The notes beneath the pieces are model-generated. The model saw nothing but the letters and a program-made list of their open reading frames with translations. It made no database searches and was not told the DNA's origin. This document shows, piece by piece, positions 8,888-16,072 of a stretch of DNA of 37,362 nucleotides. The first letter of the stretch is position 1, and each line of letters opens with the position of its first letter. The position numbers were made by a program, and so were the translations under genes. The stretch comes from Bacteroidales bacterium (GTDB lineage: Bacteria; Bacteroidota; Bacteroidia; Bacteroidales; VadinHA17): NCBI GenBank assembly GCA_012519515.1, contig JAAYQC010000097.1, positions 1 to 37,362 on the forward strand, read 5' to 3'.

Positions 8888-10413
8888 CAGTCAATAAGAA
8901 TCTTTCCCGTCATTTCCACCGGAATCGCCACATCCATTATAGTAAGCAATGTTGGAGCCACATCGGCCAGAATGCCTTCCCTGATTGTTTTATAATCGTC
9001 GCTTACGAGTATGCAGGGAACAGGATTAAGCGAGTGGGCCGTGTTTGGAGTGCCGTCGTCATTGAGAGCCTTGTCGGCATTCCCGTGATCGGCTATGATA
9101 AGCGTGTCGTAGCCATTCTTCCTTGCTGCATCCACAACTGCTCCAACACATTCGTCAACTGTTGCCACGGCTTTCTTTATTGCTTCATAAACACCGGTAT
9201 GCCCTACCATGTCGCCGTTAGCAAAATTCAGGCAGATGAAATCGAATTTCCCCGTGTTGATTGCTTCAATAACAGCATCCTTAACGCCGTAAGCACTCAT
9301 CTCGGGCTGCAGGTCATAAGTGGGCACCTTGGGTGAGGGGATCAGAATTCTCTCCTCATTCCTGAAAATCTCTTCACGCCCTCCCGAGAAGAAGAATGTT
9401 ACATGAGCGTATTTCTCGGTCTCGGCTATTCTGAGCTGTGTCTTTCCGGCTTCCGAAAGGACTTCTCCTATTGTATTGTCGGCATTTTCCTTTGGATAAA
9501 TGACATGTAGTCCCGTGAAAGTGGCATCATAGGGGGTCATGGTACAGTAATGCAGGGGTATGGTTTTCATCCCGAATTCCGGAAGGTCTTTCTGTGTAAG
9601 GGCTATGGTAAGTTCCTTAGCCCTGTCGTTTCTGAAGTTGAAGAAGACCACTACATCTCCGGGCTTCAGCAGGCCGACAGCCTCGCCGTTTTCGCCGACA
9701 ACTGATATCGGTTTCATGAATTCATCGGTAACGCCTTCGTCGTATGATTTCTGCATGGCATCAAGGATATCACGGGTTTTGTATCCTTCACCCGCGACCA
9801 GCAGGTCATAGGCTGTTTTAATCCTCTCCCACCGCTTGTCGCGGTCCATGGCATAATACCTGCCAATGAATGAAGCCACTCTTCCGTTCGAATTTTCAAG
9901 GTGATCGAGCAGGTTCTTCATATAGCCCTTCCCGCTGCGGGGATCGGTATCACGCCCGTCGCCGAAGCCGTGAATAAAGACATCCTTAATACCGTATTCC
10001 CCGGTCATGTCACAGAGGTAGTAAAGGTGCCTGTCGGATGAATGAACGCCGCCATCGGAGAGCAGTCCCATGAAATGAACCTGCTTTCCCTTGTCGCGTG
10101 CATATGAGAAAGCCTCGGTCAGTACAGGATTCTTTTTGATTTCGCCTGTCTTGCATTCCATGTTGATCTTTACAAGATCCTGGTATATAATCCTTCCAGC
10201 CCCGATGTTAAGATGGCCGACCTCGGAGTTTCCCATCTGACCGTCGGGCAGACCCACGTTTTCGCCCGATGCATGGAGCCTGGAATTAGGATACTTATTT
10301 TTCAGCGCCGTGAGGTTTGGAGTCGGGACCTGGCTGATAACGTCAGCAACTGATCCGTCGCCGATTCCCCAGCCGTCAAGTATCATAAGAAGCGCTTTTT
10401 TGCTTTTTATCAT
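8887..10413 (-). CDS. gpmI: 2,3-bisphosphoglycerate-independent phosphoglycerate mutase
   Basis: The 508-residue protein interconverts 3- and 2-phosphoglycerate in glycolysis and gluconeogenesis through a phosphoserine intermediate. Visible landmarks are the metal-binding Asp13 in ILDGWG, the nucleophile Ser63 in [10 protein letters not shown], an inserted phosphotransferase domain rich in GRDTDPRSG-type loops, and the C-terminal ADHGNAD metal motif of the alkaline phosphatase superfamily. Length matches the family. It leads a transcript that continues into DUF3109 and probably the M20 peptidase. The 270 bases upstream contain folded inverted repeats (10451-10522) and a possible -7 box at 10619-10626. 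Confidence 0.97.
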   Translation of the reverse strand: MIKSKKALLMILDGWGIGDGSVADVISQVPTPNLTALKNKYPNSRLHASGENVGLPDGQMGNSEVGHLNIGAGRIIYQDLVKINMECKTGEIKKNPVLTEAFSYARDKGKQVHFMGLLSDGGVHSSDRHLYYLCDMTGEYGIKDVFIHGFGDGRDTDPRSGKGYMKNLLDHLENSNGRVASFIGRYYAMDRDKRWERIKTAYDLLVAGEGYKTRDILDAMQKSYDEGVTDEFMKPISVVGENGEAVGLLKPGDVVVFFNFRNDRAKELTIALTQKDLPEFGMKTIPLHYCTMTPYDATFTGLHVIYPKENADNTIGEVLSEAGKTQLRIAETEKYAHVTFFFSGGREEIFRNEERILIPSPKVPTYDLQPEMSAYGVKDAVIEAINTGKFDFICLNFANGDMVGHTGVYEAIKKAVATVDECVGAVVDAARKNGYDTLIIADHGNADKALNDDGTPNTAHSLNPVPCILVSDDYKTIREGILADVAPTLLTIMDVAIPVEMTGKILID

Positions 10414-10450
10414 AATATAATATTGATTTTAATGGTATGATAGCCTGCCC

Positions 10451-10522
10451 CGCTCAAGCGGGGGAACCCACATGTTTGAAAATTATATTCATACGTGTTT
10501 GTGTATGCAATACATGTGGGTT
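10451..10522. repeat. Nested inverted repeats in the gpmI leader
   Basis: AACCCACATGT (10465-10475) and ACATGTGGGTT (10512-10522) form a perfect 11-base inverted repeat. Its 36-base interior contains a smaller hairpin, CATAC/GTATG. Immediately left, CCCCGC and GCGGGG flank a TCAA loop. The group lies between the end of the nSTAND gene and the gpmI start, so it would be in the leader of a gpmI transcript. There is no T-run to make it a simple terminator. Confidence 0.6.
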
Positions 10523-10618
10523 TCATATAATTTCCAATTAATTCTTTATTCTTTCCGTCAGTCAACTGTATAATTATATCAAACAACAGAAGTCTGATCG
10601 CTATTCACAATGCGGATG

Positions 10619-10626
10619 CAAAATTA
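10619..10626 (-). promoter_or_regulatory. Possible -7 promoter element for gpmI
   Basis: Read leftward this is TAATTTTG, a match to the Bacteroidota TAnnTTTG box, about 205 bases before the gpmI start. No TTTG was found at the -33 distance, so support is partial. Confidence 0.3.
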
Positions 10627-10683
10627 GTTAAAAAATGGATTGGTTCTTTCGGGGGAAGAAGAATGGGCGCAGAGCTCTGTGCC

Positions 10684-13600
10684 CTACCTAATCTGTCGTA
10701 TCCTTATCCTGTGATCATCAGCCCCGGAGCATGTTTCCTCATAGGCTATGTCCTTGCCTACATAGGCAATCCATTCCTCGGGGGTGAAGTTCCTTGTGAC
10801 GTATGTGCAGCCGTCGGCTGCAAAGGTATCGGCAAAGGCAGGACGGGCAATTATCCTGGGTTTTTCGGAGGCCACAGCCGACAGAATCATCGCTCCGTCG
10901 TGACTGAAATCGCAGGATATTACAACACCTTCATTGTCGGTGAAAGTCACCGGGGCAGCTGACAGGTCGTCGGTATCCCAGAGCTTAAGGCTGCCATCGG
11001 AGCCGGCTGTTGCCATTTGCCGGTTATTGCCATTGAACCGGATATCGCTGACGGCTCCCTGATGAGCCTTGAAACCGCTGATCTTTTCGCCGAGCGCGGC
11101 ATCCCACAATTCTATCGTGCCGTCATCATAACCGACTGCAATCCGGTCATCATCGGGTTTAAAGCGAATATTGAGTATCTTCTTTCCTTCGGATTCGATG
11201 GTAAGCTTCCTGTCCTTCATGCCGGTACCCCAGACAATGCCCTTGCCCCTGTCGCTGATACCCGCCATATAATCGTTATTGAGCGACAGCACCACCGATG
11301 TAACCATTATCCCTCCTGTTCCGACATCGGTAGAAGTTCTGGCGGTCAAATCCCATTTAAGCACCCTTCCGTCGAGAGCGGCTGAATAGAGGTATCTGCC
11401 GTCGTAGGAGAATACCAGCGACCTGATCTTTCCAGAATGGCCTTTAAGTTCAAATCCCTGTTCATTGCCTTCCACCGGGATCATACCAATAACATTATCC
11501 TTTTTCCCGAAAGCCAGCCAGTCCGATCCCGGGCTGACAGCCATCACATCGACGACCTCATCCCCGGAATAAACAACCCTGAAACTCTTGTCTCCGGCAT
11601 CCATATCCCATCTCAGAATATTTCCGCGCGAATCGGAAGAGAAGAACTCATTTTTCCCGGGTATGAAAGCGATGTTTCCAACCGGGGAGGCAGGAGCGCT
11701 GAAGTTTCTTATTTTACTGCTTCCCCTGTTTTTGGCTAAATTGTAGAGGCCTGCATAGATATCTGCATCATTCCTGCTTCCGGTGTTATCCCTGTTGAAG
11801 AGATAAGCCTGGTATGCCAGCAGAGGCTGAAGCTCATCCTGCAGGGGAAGCTGCAATGATCTGAGCGACATGGATTTTGCAAGCGAAATCATTCTCAGCC
11901 TGCCGGTCTCCTCCTTCAATCTTAAGGCAGAATCGGCCATCATTCTTGCCAATATGCCTTCCCTTATGGCATTTTCCGACTCCCTGACGACATATTCAAA
12001 CTGTTTGCGGCCGCTTATTATCTCATTTTCAGCCCTGAGCCTCATCACTTTCTCAGCATCATGTTCACGTCTTGCTGCTGCTGCTGCCGAGTCGGACAGC
12101 ATTGATCTCATAAGGGCAGCCGATGCATGTTCTTCCGCGACCATCTCTCTTGCTTCAGCTTCCTTTTTCTGCTCCTCTATGGTCCTACGTTGCTTGTCGG
12201 CCGAGAATTTCAATCCCAGTGAAATCAGGGTTATCAATCCTGCCAGTATAGCCAGTCCGCCTAAGATGGAGGATATCATCCTTATTTTTCTTAATCTCCA
12301 TTTGGTTTGTCTGATTTTTCTTTCTTCCGACTCGAGAAATTCCTTTTCGCTGGTCCGCAGGTATACCATTGCCCTTTCGAAGGCAGGATCGTATTTTACT
12401 GCCCACGACAATGTGGGTTTGTTCTGATCGCGCCAGTTCAGTGCCAACTGCAGGTCAGGCTGCTTAAGCAGTCCGGCCTTCCCCTGCTGATAAAGGGATG
12501 ATGATTCTGAAAGGCGGAGGTACATCTGCACTGATGCCGATTCCTCGGTAACCCATTGCCTTAGCCTGGACCAGAGAAGAATAATACTTTCGTGCGAAAG
12601 ATCTATTGCCGAATTATCGTTGAGCGGAACCGAATAGTGGGGAGTAAGCAGCGATATTGAAGGATCGCGGAATTTCTCCACCACATTTATCAGTTCATCG
12701 TATTCGCACTGAACCGACGATCTGAGATCCCGTATGGTTGAAGGCAGGCGAATTCCCTTGTTATCAGGGCCGCTGCCGGTAATATTTTTAAAAAGACGTT
12801 CGCAGATCTTTTTCTCTGTCCCGTTCAGTTTTTCATATATCTCATCGGCATGTCTCGAAATGGCATCTCTTATCGTGCCTATCGCGAAGTAATCGGAAAA
12901 ATCGATTGGCCGGTCCGGTTCATTGAGTTCCTTCCAGCGCATCCAGGTTCTCATCAGGGCATGCTGAAGTATCGGCAGCTGATGATCGGGGTTGCTGACC
13001 TCATCAACAAGGAGTTCAACAAGGTCGTCATCGATCTCCGCTCCTATCGTTTTTATAGGTCCGGCAATGACTTCCCGCATGGCTTCCCTGCTCATCTTCG
13101 AGACCATGTAATTGCTTCCGTTGATCAGGTTGGTGAATCCCCTGTAATGTGAGCATTCGGTTATCAGGTCCGACCTGATTGCAATGACAAGGTAGATATC
13201 GGGATTATTATGTGATACTGAATTTGTAAGAAGAGTGACGAACCTGGAAAGTTCTTTTTCGCGGTCGGGATATGACTGGAATGAAACGTCCCTGAACAGT
13301 TCCTCGAACTGGTCAATGAACAGCAAAGTCTTTCCCCTGAACCGGGGTGGTGCATTTCTGATAACTTCTCCTATCCCATCGGGGTTATCACGAAGCACTT
13401 TCAGTATCTCGCTTTGAATTTCGTCGTTCGGATCCCTTACCGGGCCGTTGCCGGACAGGGCTGATGCCAGATTTCCCAGGGGGTCGCTTCCGGGCCTGAC
13501 GTTCACTATGCGCCACTGTGTTTCACCGGCTTCCGAAAGACTTTTGATCCTGGGTATCAGACCGCCCTGCACCAGTGAAGATTTTCCGCTTCCCGAGGCT

Positions 13601-13755
13601 CCGGTAACTGCCACAAACCTGCTTCTGAGCAGTTTGAGGAATATCTCCTCGCTCTCTCTCTCCCTACCGAAAAAAAAGTCGCTTTCTTCCGGAGTAAAGG
13701 GTCTTAAACCCGGGAAGGGACTGAACGATTCATATAATTTGTTTCCGGAAGCCAT
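10684..13755 (-). CDS. Membrane-anchored nSTAND NTPase with C-terminal WD40 propeller
   Basis: The 1023-residue protein opens with a STAND-class NTPase of the nSTAND1 type: the GLRPFTPEESDFFFGRE lead-in, Walker A GASGSGKSS (52-60) and Walker B LLFIDQFEELF (144-154, Asp148). A helical/winged-helix region runs to about 450. A strongly basic stretch (480-492) precedes one hydrophobic helix (about 493-516), followed by a charged coiled coil (517-620). Residues about 680-965 form a WD40 propeller with repeats ending in LKWD, IELWD and LKLWD. The tail (FTPEEWIAYVGKDIAYEETC) resembles a motif I associate with Bacteroidota relatives. It starts 12 bases after the HEAT-protein gene. STAND proteins act as ligand-triggered switches in signalling, cell death or antiviral defence. 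No separate effector domain is visible. Confidence 0.88.
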   Translation of the reverse strand: MASGNKLYESFSPFPGLRPFTPEESDFFFGRERESEEIFLKLLRSRFVAVTGASGSGKSSLVQGGLIPRIKSLSEAGETQWRIVNVRPGSDPLGNLASALSGNGPVRDPNDEIQSEILKVLRDNPDGIGEVIRNAPPRFRGKTLLFIDQFEELFRDVSFQSYPDREKELSRFVTLLTNSVSHNNPDIYLVIAIRSDLITECSHYRGFTNLINGSNYMVSKMSREAMREVIAGPIKTIGAEIDDDLVELLVDEVSNPDHQLPILQHALMRTWMRWKELNEPDRPIDFSDYFAIGTIRDAISRHADEIYEKLNGTEKKICERLFKNITGSGPDNKGIRLPSTIRDLRSSVQCEYDELINVVEKFRDPSISLLTPHYSVPLNDNSAIDLSHESIILLWSRLRQWVTEESASVQMYLRLSESSSLYQQGKAGLLKQPDLQLALNWRDQNKPTLSWAVKYDPAFERAMVYLRTSEKEFLESEERKIRQTKWRLRKIRMISSILGGLAILAGLITLISLGLKFSADKQRRTIEEQKKEAEAREMVAEEHASAALMRSMLSDSAAAAARREHDAEKVMRLRAENEIISGRKQFEYVVRESENAIREGILARMMADSALRLKEETGRLRMISLAKSMSLRSLQLPLQDELQPLLAYQAYLFNRDNTGSRNDADIYAGLYNLAKNRGSSKIRNFSAPASPVGNIAFIPGKNEFFSSDSRGNILRWDMDAGDKSFRVVYSGDEVVDVMAVSPGSDWLAFGKKDNVIGMIPVEGNEQGFELKGHSGKIRSLVFSYDGRYLYSAALDGRVLKWDLTARTSTDVGTGGIMVTSVVLSLNNDYMAGISDRGKGIVWGTGMKDRKLTIESEGKKILNIRFKPDDDRIAVGYDDGTIELWDAALGEKISGFKAHQGAVSDIRFNGNNRQMATAGSDGSLKLWDTDDLSAAPVTFTDNEGVVISCDFSHDGAMILSAVASEKPRIIARPAFADTFAADGCTYVTRNFTPEEWIAYVGKDIAYEETCSGADDHRIRIRQIR

Positions 13756-13767
13756 ATGCTGGTAAAA

Positions 13768-15495
13768 TTATCCTTCGTGTTTATCTATATAACGGAAAAG
13801 TTCAAAAGAACTTTCAGGAAAATTGAAGTCAAATTCGCTTATACTTTTCAGCGGGAGTACGTAGCAGTAATAGCAGGTCGATCTTATATCACGTGCCACC
13901 CTGCCCGGATCGCTCATGTCTTCATGGTTCACAAAGATTTCCGGCTCGCTGTTATCTTCTGTAAATGACCACATTATGCTGTTTGACGGTTGCGAGAAAA
14001 TGCCCCGCTGGTTATTTCTGGCAAAAGACATTTTTTCGGCAAGAAACAGCAGTTCATCCTCTTTGATTTTATCGAAGCATGATACAAGGAATTTTATTTT
14101 TTCAAACAGAAGTTCCTTTTCGTTGATCTGACCGGAAACCATTCTGTCGAGGTGGGTTCTGTTCCTGTCAGGGATTCTCGATGCAGTTGAGTTGTAAAGT
14201 TCCATTGATGTTCGTGCCAGAAGTCTTGCAGCTTCTTCCCTGAGTATCTGTTCAGGACTGAAAAGAAGCGCTGCCACCGATTCCCGCAGGTTTGCATCTT
14301 CTATAAGCGTGATACACCTGAGAGTGCATGCCTTTATCCAAACCCCAAGAACATTGTAATCGCAATTTATAATATCTTCCGACAACATGGCCGGGGAAGG
14401 CAGTTCAATGGGATACCATGGACGAAGCTTTTTAAGGAGTTTTTTCCACTCGGTGTTCCGGTCAGTATTCCCATAGATCAGCGATGACAGTTCAGGAATG
14501 GGATTATTCCCGTCCTCTTCAACTTTTCCCTTGTACACAAGATGAAGGATTCTTAGAAGATAGAGTTTCCAGCGCTCATATTCCCTGGAGAGCTGGTGAG
14601 TCAGGAATTCATTTTTCCCGTCTTCCATTGCCGCAAGCATGGAAATCATCCAGGCGAGTGTCCCGAATGTCTCTGTTATAGTTGGTTTAAGCCTTTCCCT
14701 TTCGGATTTTGTCAGGATGTACCCGGATGAGAAAAGAATGTCGAGCGACATTTCCTTCACGGGTCTTGAGTTGGACAACAGTCTTTCGATAAGGAACGAC
14801 ATGTCGTCCGGCCTGTGGATCTCCGACATCAGTCTGAGTAACACCTTGCTTGTGTTAACATTTCCGGCGGTCTTAAGATAGCATCTGTCAATGTCCCTGA
14901 CTACATCCGGTCCCAGGCTGCGCATCACGGCATAGACATCTTCTTCGATACCGCTTATATTAAGGCATTCGCATACTTCCTGTATCATATCGGTCATTCT
15001 GAACTTCCCGATAAGGAACAGGGCAAGTCTTTTCAGTTCAGGAGAGTTATCTTTCAGCAGTTTCAGTATCTCTGTGGTCTGGGGGTATCTTGAGCCGGCC
15101 AGTGTTCTCCGGGCATTTTCAGCTCTCGCGAATCCATCTGCGCGAGTGTCTTTTGCCTGAGGCATCTCATCCGCATTTTCCCACAGCGCTATCTTCCCTG
15201 CTATTTCGGAAGCCCTGTTACGAATATCATCGTCTGACTGTTCCGAAGAGGCAATTTTCCTGAGGGCAGGGAGCAGGTTTCTGTCGTTGAAAGCAAGGGC
15301 ATAAACAAACAACTCTTCATAAAACCAGGGGTTTCTGATATTATCGATTACCGACAGGTCACCGGTTTCAAGATAATACAGCTTTTTTCTGAAAAGGATT
15401 TTCCCAGCAAACCTGTTTGTCAGGTTTTCCCATTCACCGCCTGAGGGATCGACTTCCATTTTTACCGGGGGTAGTATGAAATGTCTGATTCCCAT
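13768..15495 (-). CDS. HEAT-repeat protein with a degenerate cNMP-binding-like C-terminus
   Basis: I recognise no named family for this 575-residue soluble protein. Residues about 55-105, 138-260 and 380-435 are paired amphipathic helices typical of HEAT repeats (for example around EILKLLKDNSPELKRLALFLIG and ILREEAARLLAR). Residues about 460-572 resemble the layout of a cyclic-nucleotide-binding domain (a lead helix like 'KIKFLVSCFDKIKEDELLFLAEKM' in pattern, then beta-rich sequence, then a final helix). The phosphate-binding cassette with its Gly-Glu and Arg is missing. Bacteroidota encode ADP/ATP-translocase-like membrane proteins with HEAT and cNMP domains; this could be a soluble derivative. 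It follows aroK by 52 bases and precedes the nSTAND gene by 12. An AGAGG lies close to its ATG. Confidence 0.7.
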   Translation of the reverse strand: MGIRHFILPPVKMEVDPSGGEWENLTNRFAGKILFRKKLYYLETGDLSVIDNIRNPWFYEELFVYALAFNDRNLLPALRKIASSEQSDDDIRNRASEIAGKIALWENADEMPQAKDTRADGFARAENARRTLAGSRYPQTTEILKLLKDNSPELKRLALFLIGKFRMTDMIQEVCECLNISGIEEDVYAVMRSLGPDVVRDIDRCYLKTAGNVNTSKVLLRLMSEIHRPDDMSFLIERLLSNSRPVKEMSLDILFSSGYILTKSERERLKPTITETFGTLAWMISMLAAMEDGKNEFLTHQLSREYERWKLYLLRILHLVYKGKVEEDGNNPIPELSSLIYGNTDRNTEWKKLLKKLRPWYPIELPSPAMLSEDIINCDYNVLGVWIKACTLRCITLIEDANLRESVAALLFSPEQILREEAARLLARTSMELYNSTASRIPDRNRTHLDRMVSGQINEKELLFEKIKFLVSCFDKIKEDELLFLAEKMSFARNNQRGIFSQPSNSIMWSFTEDNSEPEIFVNHEDMSDPGRVARDIRSTCYYCYVLPLKSISEFDFNFPESSFELFRYIDKHEG

Positions 15496-15547
15496 AAACC
15501 TCTATTATTTAATTCAACAATCTAAATTAAGAAATTCGCCGGAATAA

Positions 15548-16072
15548 TCACTTACCCAGCCTTTTCTTTATCAACGAAAGCAGATGAAAAAAATTTCTTC
15601 CGGCAGTATCGGTTTTTATTTCGGCCATCGAGTACCAGAGCTCACGTTCAACAAGTTTTGTCCTGATATAGGTTTCAAGTTCCTCTTTATCAATGTCTTT
15701 CAGTAACGGCCGCCCGGCGGATGACCGTGCAAGTCGTCGTGCAAGGCTTTCCGGAGTCATTCGGAGATAAACGGTAAGTCCGTTCTGCAGCATGAATTCC
15801 ATATTTTCGTAAAAGCACGGAGTTCCTCCTCCCGTTGAAATGACTGTATTACCAGCTTTCGTAACTGTTCTGAGGGCTTCCGCTTCAACAGTACGGAACC
15901 AGTCTTCACCCTGTGTCTCAAATATTTCAGCAACAGGCATTCCTTTATCTTCCTCAATAAATTCATCGAGGTCGATGAATTTCCAGTTGAGGCGGGAAGC
16001 CAGTTTTTTACCCGTGGTCGTTTTACCGCTTCCCATGAATCCGATCAGAAATATCTTGTCGGGTTTTTGCAT
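15548..16072 (-). CDS. aroK: Shikimate kinase
   Basis: The product phosphorylates shikimate at the 3-hydroxyl with ATP in the chorismate pathway in the cytoplasm. The Walker A loop GFMGSGKTT (about 11-19), the DLDEFIE shikimate-binding Asp motif, the STGGG loop, and the LID Arg in SAGRPLL are all present. I chose the ATG at 16072, giving 174 residues, because it overlaps the parC stop by one base (TGATG); a TTG one codon upstream is possible but less likely. Length is normal. It lies in a transcript begun by parE and parC, an unrelated function. Confidence 0.96.
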   Translation of the reverse strand: MQKPDKIFLIGFMGSGKTTTGKKLASRLNWKFIDLDEFIEEDKGMPVAEIFETQGEDWFRTVEAEALRTVTKAGNTVISTGGGTPCFYENMEFMLQNGLTVYLRMTPESLARRLARSSAGRPLLKDIDKEELETYIRTKLVERELWYSMAEIKTDTAGRNFFHLLSLIKKRLGK

